Origin: Paracoccus gahaiensis
GTDB lineage: Bacteria > Pseudomonadota > Alphaproteobacteria > Rhodobacterales > Rhodobacteraceae
Assembly: GCF_005048225.1 (NCBI RefSeq)
Contig: NZ_SUNI01000007.1
Coordinates: 87,252-151,251, forward strand
Reading direction: 5' to 3'
DNA: 64,000 nt
The notes beneath the pieces were generated by a model. The model worked only from the letters and a program-made list of their open reading frames with translations, was not told the origin of the DNA and searched no databases. The position numbers were made by a program, and so were the translations under genes. Below are positions 8,444-16,048 of this stretch, piece after piece; positions within the stretch are counted from its first letter, which is position 1, and each line of letters begins with the position of its first letter.

Positions 8444-10039
8444 TCAAGAGGCGGCGGCGCGTCCGGGTTCCCGTGCCTGCCGCGCGGCCATCCAGTCCTC
8501 CAGCGCGGCGATCTGAGGCGCGTCCAGACGCAGGCCCAGCTTGCTGCGGCGCCAGACCACGTCCTCGGCCCGGCGGGCATATTCGCGGTCCATCAGCCAG
8601 ATCACCTCGGCCTCGGTCAGCGTGGCGCCGAAATCGGCGCCTAGATCGGCGGGGGTCCGGGCGCCCTGCAGGATCGCCGCCGCTTCGGTCCCATAGGCGC
8701 GCACCAGGCGCAGCGCCCATCGCTCGGTCAGGAAGGGATGATCCGCCTGCAGCCGCGCCACCAGCGCACCCACCCCGTCCACCGGGAAATCCCCGCCGGG
8801 CAGCGAGGCCTCGCGCGTCCAGGGCCCGGGCAGGCTTGGGAAGACCGGCGCGATCTTCTGCAGCGCGGATTCCGCCAGCCGACGATAGGTGGTGATCTTG
8901 CCCCCGAAGACATTCAGCACCGGCGCCCCGCCCGTCCGGTCCAGCTTCAGTGTATAGTCGCGCGTGGCCGCCGAGGCGCTTTGCGCGCCGTCGTCATAGA
9001 GGGGCCGGACCCCGGAATAGGACCAGACCACGTCCTCCGCCGTCAGCTGGCGGCGGAAATACTGGTTGGCGAAATTCAGCAGGTAATCGCGTTCCTCGGG
9101 CGTGCAGTCGGGCTTGACGGAGGGGTCCTCGTGTTCGGCGTCCGTGGTGCCGATCAGCGTGAAGTCGGTCTCGTAGGGGATGGCGAAGATGATCCGCCCG
9201 TCGGTCCCCTGGAAGAAATAGCACTTGTCGTGATCGTAGAGCCTGCGCGTCACGATGTGGCTGCCGCGCACCAGCCGCACCCCGTCGGTCGCGTTCAGGC
9301 GCAGCGTGCCGCGGATGATCTCTCCGACCCAGGGGCCGGCGGCATTGACCAGCATGCGGGCGCGGTGCTGCCGCGTGGCGCCTTGGGCGTCGCGGGTGGT
9401 GACGATCCAGTGGTCGGCGTGGCGGTCGGCGGACAGGACCTTGGTGCCGACCATCACGGTCGCGCCCCGCGCCTCGGCATCGCGGGCGTTCAGCACGACC
9501 AGCCGCGAATCCTCGACCCAGCAGTCGGAATATTCATACGCGTGGTGAAACCGCTCCTGCAAGGGCGCGCCCTCGGGGGAGCCCTCCAGCGACAGGGTGC
9601 GCGTGCCGGGCAGGATCTTGCGCCCGCCCAGGGTATCGTAAAGGAACAGCCCCAGACGGATCAGCCAGGACGGACGGCGGCCCTTCATCCAGGGCATCAC
9701 GATCCCCAGCAGCTTCGAGGTCGGCGTGTCCTGTTCGAACCGCATGTCGGGATGCCAGGGCAGCACGAAGCGCATCGGCCAGCTGATATGGGGCATGGCG
9801 CGCAGCAGCACCTCGCGTTCGATCAGCGCCTCGCGGACCAGCCGGAACTCGAAATATTCCAGATAGCGCAGGCCCCCGTGGAACAGCTTGGTCGAGGCGC
9901 TGGAGGTCGCCTGCGCCAGATCGCCCATCTCGGCCAGGGTCACCGACATTCCGCGCCCGGCGGCGTCGCGGGCGATCCCGCAGCCATTGATGCCGCCGCC
10001 AATCACGAACAGATCCACGGTCCCGTCTGCTTCCGTCAC
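8444..10039 (-). CDS. glpD: Aerobic glycerol-3-phosphate dehydrogenase (FAD, quinone-linked)
   Basis: A 531-residue membrane-associated flavoprotein oxidising glycerol 3-phosphate to dihydroxyacetone phosphate and passing electrons to quinone. The FAD-binding GGGINGCGIARDAAGRG motif is at residues 14-30, followed by STKLFHGGLRYLE (about 49-61) and YSGVRPL/GGKITTYRRLAE in the C-terminal half, both strongly conserved in GlpD. No transmembrane helix is needed for the family. It heads the minus-strand run glpD-glpK-ABC importer. DHAP made here feeds the aldolase and triosephosphate isomerases encoded within the next 12 kb. Confidence 0.95.
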   Translation of the reverse strand: MTEADGTVDLFVIGGGINGCGIARDAAGRGMSVTLAEMGDLAQATSSASTKLFHGGLRYLEYFEFRLVREALIEREVLLRAMPHISWPMRFVLPWHPDMRFEQDTPTSKLLGIVMPWMKGRRPSWLIRLGLFLYDTLGGRKILPGTRTLSLEGSPEGAPLQERFHHAYEYSDCWVEDSRLVVLNARDAEARGATVMVGTKVLSADRHADHWIVTTRDAQGATRQHRARMLVNAAGPWVGEIIRGTLRLNATDGVRLVRGSHIVTRRLYDHDKCYFFQGTDGRIIFAIPYETDFTLIGTTDAEHEDPSVKPDCTPEERDYLLNFANQYFRRQLTAEDVVWSYSGVRPLYDDGAQSASAATRDYTLKLDRTGGAPVLNVFGGKITTYRRLAESALQKIAPVFPSLPGPWTREASLPGGDFPVDGVGALVARLQADHPFLTERWALRLVRAYGTEAAAILQGARTPADLGADFGATLTEAEVIWLMDREYARRAEDVVWRRSKLGLRLDAPQIAALEDWMAARQAREPGRAAAS

Positions 10040-10262
10040 GCGCGCATTCCTTCGATTGGAGACGTCCTGTCTGGCAGAATTCGCGTCAAAAGGAAAGGGT
10101 TTTGGCTTCGGTTTTGTTCACATCCGGACCATGGCGAGAGGTCCGACAGGGGCGGCCGGCCGAGTATCGCGGTTCTGCGCTGTGCTCTGGTGGCCTCCGT
10201 CAGGGGAGATCCTGCCTGCCGCCGCCCCCAAACCGCGCAGGAACGAACATTCCCCGCCGCCC

Positions 10263-10916
10263 TCACACCGTCAGAGGCACCCGCTGCCGCCCCGCCGCAT
10301 CGAAATTGGCGGAGTCCAGCCAGGCCTCATAGATGGGCCGCAGCCGCGCCCAGTCCCCGTCCGTCATTGCGAACCAGGCGGTGTCGCGGCTGGCGCCCTT
10401 GACGACCATGTGCTGGCGGAACACCCCCTCGGGGCGGAAGCCGAACCGCGTGGCCGCACGGATCGAGGGGGCGTTCAGCGCATTGCATTTCCATTCGAGC
10501 CGCCGATAGCCCAGGTCGAAGACATGGCGGGCGGTCAGAAACAGCGCCTCGGTCGCCATTCGGGTGCGCTGCAGCGCCGGGCCCCACATGATGCCGCCGA
10601 TCTCGATCACGCCATGCGCGGTGTCGATGCGCATCAGCGCCTGCCGCCCCTCGGCGCGCCCGGTGGCACGGTCGATCACAGCGAAAACCAGCGGATCGTC
10701 GCTGCCCGAGACGCGGGCGATCCAGTCGTCGAACTCGTCCCGGCTTGCGGGAGGGGTCTCGAACAGCCAGCGGAAGCGATCGTCCTGCCCCGGCGCGGTC
10801 GCGGCCTCGTAGAGGGTCGCGGCGTGGTCCGGGCCCAGAGGCTCCAGCCGGACATAGCGTCCCTCGATCGCCGCGCATGGGGGGCGCGGGGCCCCGGTCC
10901 AGTCCGCCAGATCCAC
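10263..10916 (-). CDS. GNAT family N-acetyltransferase (RimJ/RimL-like)
   Basis: About 217 residues with the GNAT core: GRYVRLEPLGPDHAATLYEA at the start (family entry strand/helix), an EIGGIMWGPALQRTRMATEA acetyl-CoA-binding region (A-x-x-R-x-x-x-x-A variant), and LEWKCNALNAPSIRAATRFGFRPEGVFRQH, the C-terminal motif of RimJ/RimL-type enzymes. I prefer the GTG at 10916, because homologous proteins start close to V-D-L-x-D-W and the 38 residues from the upstream ATG (11030) are low-complexity. Acceptor unknown. Its start lies about 95 bases after the end of the ChaC-like gene. Confidence 0.8.
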   Translation of the reverse strand: MDLADWTGAPRPPCAAIEGRYVRLEPLGPDHAATLYEAATAPGQDDRFRWLFETPPASRDEFDDWIARVSGSDDPLVFAVIDRATGRAEGRQALMRIDTAHGVIEIGGIMWGPALQRTRMATEALFLTARHVFDLGYRRLEWKCNALNAPSIRAATRFGFRPEGVFRQHMVVKGASRDTAWFAMTDGDWARLRPIYEAWLDSANFDAAGRQRVPLTV

Positions 10917-11011
10917 CTGCCGCCCCCATCCTTGATGCCGGCGGCCAGCAAAGCCCGGCGGGGGCGCAAAGTAAACACCCCTCCGGGACCGCCCGGCGCG
11001 CGGGCTGAGGA

Positions 11012-11716
11012 TCAATCCGGCGGCGGGCACCCGGCAGGCGACGCGGCGTCGATCTCTTCGGCCACGAGCCGCTGCAGCGTCCAGATATAGGCGTCGTGGA
11101 TGCCCAGCTCGGCCAGGCCCCGGGCGGTGCGCAGCAGGTATTCGGCGCCCGATCCCGCCGCCCCCGCCGCGCTCGCCAGCCTCTGCGCCTGCTGGGGCAG
11201 CGTCAGCCGCGCCATCGGCGTGTCGACCGGATCGGCATAGAAGGTCAGCGCCTGCTCGCGGCCCCGCGCCGTCTCGACCTCGATCCAGCAGGCGTTGGCG
11301 GCCAGCTCGTGGGCGACCAGCTCGCGTTTCAGGATGGCGCGCAGCGAGTCGCGTTCCGTTCCGGGGGCGATGTCCAGCACCAGCCCCTCGCAGCTGCCCC
11401 CCGAGGCCAGGGCCAGCATCAGCCCCGGCCGCTCGGGCGTGCCGCGGAAATGGTCGAGGCTGAGCGAGAAGTCGCGATGCCAGCCGATGGCCGTGGCGCG
11501 GCGGCGGTCCTGGACCTCGAAGCCGGGGTTCCAGATCAGCGAGCCATAGGCGAAGATCGGGATCGGGCGGGGCCGCCCCTGCGTCAGCCGGTCCGCCAGC
11601 GCGTCCAGATCGACCTCTTCCAGCAGCCGCCAGGCGGGGTCGTGGATCAGCCCCTCGGCGGGGGCGACGCGGGCGACATGGTCGTCGGACAGAACAAGCG
11701 GGATGGTCTGGGGCAT
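11012..11716 (-). CDS. ChaC-like gamma-glutamylcyclotransferase
   Basis: About 234 residues. The ChaC family degrades glutathione to 5-oxoproline and Cys-Gly in the cytoplasm. Diagnostic features are the substrate-binding loop FAYGSLIWNPGFE (Y-G-S-L), the following GWHRDFSLSLDHFRGTPERPGLMLAL segment (key residues R-x-F-C/S-x-x-x-x-x-x-R-G-T-x-x-x-P-G), and a Glu downstream (LKRELVAHE region) where the catalytic acid lies in homologues. ATG 11716 is chosen over an upstream ATG at 11839 because the extra 41 residues cross the fba terminator region. Function by homology only. Confidence 0.85.
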   Translation of the reverse strand: MPQTIPLVLSDDHVARVAPAEGLIHDPAWRLLEEVDLDALADRLTQGRPRPIPIFAYGSLIWNPGFEVQDRRRATAIGWHRDFSLSLDHFRGTPERPGLMLALASGGSCEGLVLDIAPGTERDSLRAILKRELVAHELAANACWIEVETARGREQALTFYADPVDTPMARLTLPQQAQRLASAAGAAGSGAEYLLRTARGLAELGIHDAYIWTLQRLVAEEIDAASPAGCPPPD

Positions 11717-11843
11717 GGGGGTCCTGCGGGATCGGGGGTCGGGTCCGATCTGGTCACCCGCGCGGCCGGGGTCAAGCGGCAACGGGTGGGAACCGCCCCT
11801 GCTGCCCGTTCGGCGCGCCGGGATCGCCGGGATCGGCACGGCA

Positions 11844-11877
11844 AAAGGCCGCCCGGCATCGATCCCGGGCGGCCTTT
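11844..11877 (-). terminator. Rho-independent terminator of the fba operon
   Basis: A perfect 13-bp inverted repeat (AAAGGCCGCCCGG, loop CATCGATC, CCGGGCGGCCTTT) lies just after the fba stop codon. Read on the minus strand it ends in GGCCTTTTGC, so it should stop fba transcription; the other direction has a shorter T run. Confidence 0.85.
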
Positions 11878-11897
11878 CGATGTCGCGGTCCGCAGGA

Positions 11898-12938
11898 TCA
11901 GGCGGTGTAGCGGCCCGCCATCACCGACAGCGGCAGGGGACGCAGCTTGTCGGCCTGACCGGCGGTGCCGAAGGCCTCGAAGCGGTCCTTGCAGACCTGC
12001 GCCATCATCTGCATCGCGGGCTTGAGATACTTGCGCGGATCGAATTCGGACGGATCCTCGGTCAGCGTCTTGCGGATCGCCGCCGTCATCGCCAGCCGGT
12101 TGTCGGTGTCGATGTTGACCTTGCGCACACCGGACCGGATGCCGCGCTGGATCTCCTCGACCGGAACGCCCCAGGTCGGGCGGATCTCGCCGCCATGGCT
12201 GTTGATGATCTCCTGCAGATCCTCGGGGACCGAGGAGGACCCGTGCATCACCAGATGGGTGTTGGGCAGGCGCTTGTGGATCTCTTCGATCACATGCATG
12301 GCCAGGATGGCGCCGTCGGGCTTCCTGGTGAACTTGTAGGCGCCGTGGCTGGTGCCCATCGCGATGGCCAGAGCGTCCACGCCGGTATCCTTGACGAACT
12401 GCTCGGCCTCGGCGGGGTCGGTCAAGAGCTGGTCATGGCCCAGCTTCTCGGTGGCGCCGTGGCCGTCCTCCTGATCGCCCATGCCGGTCTCCAGGCTGCC
12501 CAGCACGCCCAGCTCTCCCTCGACCGACACGCCGCAGGCATGGGCCATCTCGGTCACGCGGCGGGTGATGTCGGCATTGTAGGCATAATCGGCGGGGGTC
12601 TTGCCATCGGCCTTCAGGCTGCCATCCATCATCACCGAGGTGAAGCCGTTCTGGATCGCGGTCGCGCAGGTCTCCATGCCGTTGCCATGGTCCAGATGCA
12701 TGCAGATCGGGATGTCGGGATAGGCGCGGGCCAGCCCCTCGATCAGCCCCGCCAGGACCAGGTCGTTGGCATAGGCGCGCGCGCCCCGGCTGGCCTGCAG
12801 GATGACTGGCGAGCGGGTGGCTTCGGCGGCCTGCATCACCGCAAGGCCCTGCTCCATGTTGTTGATGTTGAAGGCGGGCACGGCATAGCCCTGCTCGGCG
12901 GCGTGATCCAGAAGCTGGCGGAGGGTGATCATGGCCAT
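11898..12938 (-). CDS. fba: Fructose-bisphosphate aldolase, class II (Calvin-cycle subtype)
   Basis: A 346-residue zinc-dependent aldolase condensing DHAP with glyceraldehyde 3-phosphate, or with erythrose 4-phosphate to give sedoheptulose 1,7-bisphosphate. Class II features visible: [10 protein letters not shown] at the start, the Zn-binding [13 protein letters not shown] (H-x-D-H), a second zinc site around [10 protein letters not shown], and the DHAP-binding [11 protein letters not shown] and [10 protein letters not shown]. Length and the [13 protein letters not shown] start match the CbbA subtype. It is the last gene of the DeoR-EryH-EryI-FBPase-Fba operon and starts six bases after fbp. 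No RuBisCO or phosphoribulokinase is in the window. Confidence 0.94.
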   Translation of the reverse strand: MAMITLRQLLDHAAEQGYAVPAFNINNMEQGLAVMQAAEATRSPVILQASRGARAYANDLVLAGLIEGLARAYPDIPICMHLDHGNGMETCATAIQNGFTSVMMDGSLKADGKTPADYAYNADITRRVTEMAHACGVSVEGELGVLGSLETGMGDQEDGHGATEKLGHDQLLTDPAEAEQFVKDTGVDALAIAMGTSHGAYKFTRKPDGAILAMHVIEEIHKRLPNTHLVMHGSSSVPEDLQEIINSHGGEIRPTWGVPVEEIQRGIRSGVRKVNIDTDNRLAMTAAIRKTLTEDPSEFDPRKYLKPAMQMMAQVCKDRFEAFGTAGQADKLRPLPLSVMAGRYTA

Positions 12939-12944
12939 GGGGCG

Positions 12945-13919
12945 TTATCCTTTGCTGGCAAGGGCGTGGTGGATGGCGGCGACCTCGTCCGTCGCGCCGA
13001 AGATCAGGGGGGTCATGTCGTGCAGCCCGTCGGGCTGGCGGTCGAGGATCGGGCCGTGGCCGTCGGTCGCTTGCCCGCCCGCCTGCTCGATCAGGAAGGC
13101 GATGGGCACGCTTTCATAGATCAGCCGCAGGCGGCCCTGGGCATATCCGGGCCGGGCATCGGCAGGATACATGAACGCGCCGCCCTGCAGCAGGATGCGG
13201 TGCAATTCGCCCACGGCGGCGGCCAGCCAGCGCATGTTGAAATCGCGCCCGCGCGGCCCCTCGCGCCCGGCCCTCAGATCGCGCGCCCAGGCCTGCAGCC
13301 CCGGCGGCCAGTGCCGCTCGTTCGAGGCGTTGTAGGCGATGGTGGACGAGCTGGGCCTCAGGCGCAGGTCCTGCTGGGCGACGCGGAAGGCCGAGACCTG
13401 CGCGTCCCAGGTGGCCACATGGACGCCCGCGCCGGTGGACCAGCCGAAATCGACCGAATGGCCGAACGAGCCATAGCCCGCCGCCACCACATGCCGCCCC
13501 GGGCGCCGGAAGCCCCGCGGATCGGCGGGCAGGACGCTGAACAGCATCCCCAGGGGCGCGCCGATGCCGATGCTGCCCGACCCGTCGATCGGGTCGATGG
13601 CCACGTCGAAGGCGCCCTCTGGGTCCAGCAGGATGACCTCTTCGGCCTCCTCCGACAGGACCTGCCGGACGCCCGCGTCGCGCAGCACGGCGATCATGTG
13701 GTCATGCGCCGCGACATCCAGCGCCTTCTGCTTGTCGCCGCTGTCATTGATGCCGACGATCGCCTCGGGATCGCCATGCAGCCGCCCCGCCGCCAGACGC
13801 GCGGCCAGCGGCGGCAGCGCCTCGGCGATGGCGCGCACGATGGCCGAGGGGCCGCCGGCGTCCAGCACCTCGGCCAGCAGCGGGCCGGTGGCGGCCCCGT
13901 CATTGGGCAAGCGCAGCAT
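12945..13919 (-). CDS. fbp: Fructose-1,6-bisphosphatase class I (possibly also sedoheptulose bisphosphatase)
   Basis: A 324-residue magnesium-dependent phosphatase. The metal-site motif DVAIDPIDGSGSIGIGAP (D-P-x-D-G-S) is at about residues 105-122, and NASNERHWPPG plus YPADARPGYAQGRLRLIYE carry the substrate-binding Asn, Tyr and Lys/Arg region. The operon position between tetrulose-phosphate isomerases and aldolase suggests that sedoheptulose bisphosphate may be a physiological substrate; that is inference. The ATG shares its last base region with the stop of the RpiB-like gene at 13919, so translation is coupled. Confidence 0.92.
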   Translation of the reverse strand: MLRLPNDGAATGPLLAEVLDAGGPSAIVRAIAEALPPLAARLAAGRLHGDPEAIVGINDSGDKQKALDVAAHDHMIAVLRDAGVRQVLSEEAEEVILLDPEGAFDVAIDPIDGSGSIGIGAPLGMLFSVLPADPRGFRRPGRHVVAAGYGSFGHSVDFGWSTGAGVHVATWDAQVSAFRVAQQDLRLRPSSSTIAYNASNERHWPPGLQAWARDLRAGREGPRGRDFNMRWLAAAVGELHRILLQGGAFMYPADARPGYAQGRLRLIYESVPIAFLIEQAGGQATDGHGPILDRQPDGLHDMTPLIFGATDEVAAIHHALASKG

Positions 13920-14380
13920 CAGGTCTTGGAATACTTGGCACCGACCGCGTCGATGGCGTCCACGTTCCCGGCGGACTTGCCGCCGGCGTCGAAGTTCATC
14001 GTCTCGGCCAGCCAGGCATCGGCGATGGTCTTGGCGACCTCGGCCCCGATGACGCGGGCGCCCATGGTGATGATCTGGGCGTTGTTCGACAGCGCGGCGC
14101 GTTCCGCCGAATAGGTGTCATGCGTCAGCGCGGCGCGGATGCCCGGCACCTTGTTGGCCGCGATGCAGACCCCGATGCCGGTGCCGCAGACCAGGATCGC
14201 GCGGTCATAGGTGCCATCGACGACCTGCGAGGCCACCCGGTCCGACAGGCCCGCATAGAAGGCGTCGGGGCCCGCATCGGTGCGGCTGATCTGGGACACC
14301 TCGAAGCGGTCCTTCAGGTGATCGGCCAGAACCTTGGCCAGGCCTTCGCCCGCGCTGTCGCCTGCAATTGCCAGTCTCAT
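13919..14380 (-). CDS. RpiB/LacAB-family isomerase, probable D-erythrulose-4-phosphate isomerase (EryI/DerI type)
   Basis: A 153-residue RpiB-fold isomerase with the catalytic-cysteine motif [14 protein letters not shown] and the H-D-x-Y-S-A-x-x-A-x-x-S-N-N-A region ([17 protein letters not shown]). Standard ribose-5-phosphate isomerase B has the same fold. The direct four-base overlap with an EryH-type triosephosphate-isomerase homologue matches the Brucella ery arrangement, where this enzyme (EryI) converts D-erythrulose 4-phosphate to D-erythrose 4-phosphate. The C-terminal tail ([20 protein letters not shown]) is longer than in E. coli RpiB. Family assignment is firm; substrate is inferred from neighbours. 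A second RpiB paralogue lies at 52733. Confidence 0.85.
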   Translation of the reverse strand: MRLAIAGDSAGEGLAKVLADHLKDRFEVSQISRTDAGPDAFYAGLSDRVASQVVDGTYDRAILVCGTGIGVCIAANKVPGIRAALTHDTYSAERAALSNNAQIITMGARVIGAEVAKTIADAWLAETMNFDAGGKSAGNVDAIDAVGAKYSKT

Positions 14381-15138
14381 GCGTCATCTCCGATGGTTGC
14401 GGCGCAGCGCGCCAGAATGTCCAGATAGCCGGCCACGTCCCAGGCCGAGCGTCCGATGAACAGCCCGTCCACATGCGGGCAGGCGATCAGCTCGGCACAA
14501 TTGCCGGGATTAACCGACCCGCCATAGAGGCAGGGGATGCGCCGCCCCAGCACGTCCCGCGCGACGGCGATGATCTCGGCCTGCCGCGCATCGGCATAAT
14601 CCGAGGTCGCCGGGATGCCGTTGGCGCCGATGGCCCAGACCGGCTCGTAGGCCAGGAGGATCGGGGCGTCGGACCCGGCCACCGGCTGCAATGCGCCGCG
14701 GACCTGGGTTTCCAGCACCTCCTGCGCGCGGCCCGCCTCGCGTTCCGCCAGGGTCTCGCCGATGCAGATCAGCGGGATCAGGCCGTGACGGATGGCGGCG
14801 GCGGTCTTCAGGCCCACCGTCTCGTCCGTCTCGCCGAAATGCTCGCGGCGTTCGCTGTGGCCCAGCTCGACCATGTCCAGGCCGCAATCGGTCAGCATCA
14901 CCGGGCTGATCTCTCCGGTCCAGGCGCCGGCGTCGTCCCAATGCATGTTCTGCGCGCCGACCTTGACGTCGCTGCCCGCCAGCATCTGGGCCACCTCGCG
15001 GCAGGCGGTGAAGGGCGGGATCACGAAGCGCCGGATGCGCGGATCGCCCGGGGCACCCGCCAGCCCTTCGGCAAAGGCGCGGGCCTCGGCCAGGGTCTTG
15101 TTCATCTTCCAACTGGTGCCGATCCAGAAGTCGGTCAT
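14377..15138 (-). CDS. Triosephosphate isomerase homologue, probable L-erythrulose-1-phosphate isomerase (EryH/TpiA2)
   Basis: A 253-residue TIM-barrel protein with the triosephosphate isomerase catalytic set: Lys in SWKMNK (about residue 11), His in ELGHSERR (about 97) and Glu in YEPVWAIG (about 169), and phosphate loop YGGSVNPGN. The start [13 protein letters not shown] is that of EryH proteins, which interconvert L-erythrulose 1-phosphate and D-erythrulose 4-phosphate, rather than that of glycolytic TpiA (AGNWKMN). The glycolytic enzyme is encoded separately at 21186. It overlaps both operon neighbours by four bases. The alternative is a second true triosephosphate isomerase. Confidence 0.85.
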   Translation of the reverse strand: MTDFWIGTSWKMNKTLAEARAFAEGLAGAPGDPRIRRFVIPPFTACREVAQMLAGSDVKVGAQNMHWDDAGAWTGEISPVMLTDCGLDMVELGHSERREHFGETDETVGLKTAAAIRHGLIPLICIGETLAEREAGRAQEVLETQVRGALQPVAGSDAPILLAYEPVWAIGANGIPATSDYADARQAEIIAVARDVLGRRIPCLYGGSVNPGNCAELIACPHVDGLFIGRSAWDVAGYLDILARCAATIGDDA

Positions 15139-15917
15139 GTCAGGGGCTCCTTCGGCTCGGGGGCGATGGTCAGCGCGATCCCCGCCCGGTCGATCGCGGC
15201 GCGATCCTCGGGCGCGGGGGGCGCGTCGGTGATGATGGCATCGAATTCCGTCAGGTCGGCCAGCATGTGCAGCGCGCTGCGCCCGAAGCGGGCATGGTTG
15301 ACCAGCAGCACGCTCTTCTCGGCCGCCTGCATCATGGCCCGCTTGGCGCGCACCGCGTCGTCGTCCATGTGAAAGGCCTGCAGCCCGGCCACGGCGGGGG
15401 TCGAGATGAAGGCCAGATCCGCCCGCAGCCCGGCCAGCGCGTCCTCGGTCACCATGCCGAAGAAGCCGTTGAACTTGGCGCTGTAGATCCCGCCAAGCGC
15501 GATCAGCGTGACGCGGGGGGCGTCCTTCAGCCGGTCGATGACGGCGGCGTTGTTGGTGATGACGGTCAGGGGCGCCCGGTCGGTCAGCCGCGCGCCCAGG
15601 AGCGCCGCCATCGAGCCGTCATTGACCATCACGGTCATCCCCGGCTCGACCAGGTCCAGCGCGGCGCGGGCCATGCGGGCCTTGGCCTCGCCATCCTGCA
15701 GCTCTCGGATGCGGAAATCGCTTTCGAACTGGGTGCCCGCCTCGATCGTGGCGCCGCCCCGGACCTTGCGCAGCAGGCCCGCCTGTTCCAGATCGTCCAG
15801 ATCGCGGTGAATCGTCATGCGACTGACAGCAAAGCGCAACGCAAGATCGTCAAGATCGACGGCACGCGCCGCGACCAGCTGATCCATGATCGCCTGCCTG
15901 CGTTCTTCGCGCTTCAC
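15135..15917 (-). CDS. DeoR/GlpR-family transcriptional regulator
   Basis: About 260 residues: an N-terminal DeoR winged helix (KREERRQAIMDQLVAARAVDLDDLA then VSRMTIHRDLDDLEQAGLLRKVRGGA) and a C-terminal sugar-phosphate sensor domain of ribose-5-phosphate-isomerase fold (NDGSMAALLGARL, TNNAAVIDRL, G-G-x-Y). I use GTG 15917 because AAAGGGGAGGAACC precedes it ideally; the ATG at 16037 has no such site and would run across the promoter. It starts the isomerase-FBPase-aldolase operon and is divergent from transketolase. Expected effector: a sugar phosphate of the pathway, by family rule. Confidence 0.88.
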   Translation of the reverse strand: MKREERRQAIMDQLVAARAVDLDDLALRFAVSRMTIHRDLDDLEQAGLLRKVRGGATIEAGTQFESDFRIRELQDGEAKARMARAALDLVEPGMTVMVNDGSMAALLGARLTDRAPLTVITNNAAVIDRLKDAPRVTLIALGGIYSAKFNGFFGMVTEDALAGLRADLAFISTPAVAGLQAFHMDDDAVRAKRAMMQAAEKSVLLVNHARFGRSALHMLADLTEFDAIITDAPPAPEDRAAIDRAGIALTIAPEPKEPLT

Positions 15918-15962
15918 CGGTTCCTCCCCTTTGTCCGCCCCGGTCATAACATGGGAAACCCA

Positions 15963-15983
15963 CATAACAACACCTTTGTTGTG
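15963..15983. promoter_or_regulatory. Candidate DeoR-type operator between the divergent operons
   Basis: CATAACAA-CACCT-TTGTTGTG is an imperfect palindrome (one mismatch in eight) in the AT-rich gap between the regulator gene and tkt. TTGTGAT occurs twice just beyond it. The location suits control of both transcripts by the DeoR protein; no binding is shown. Confidence 0.45.
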
Positions 15984-16048
15984 ACTTTGTGATTTATTCT
16001 TGTGATGAGCCGCGCGACGCGGTATGGCTTTTTGCAAAGGAGGATCCC

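Noticed and set aside
6944..10039. glpK and glpD as erythritol kinase and erythritol-phosphate dehydrogenase (EryA/EryB)
   Set aside because: Considered because EryH/EryI-like genes lie close by, but the motifs are those of authentic glycerol kinase and glycerol-3-phosphate dehydrogenase.
11703..14114. 803-residue open frame on the plus strand opposite fba and fbp
   Set aside because: Antisense shadow of two well-supported enzymes; no ribosome site or recognisable domain.
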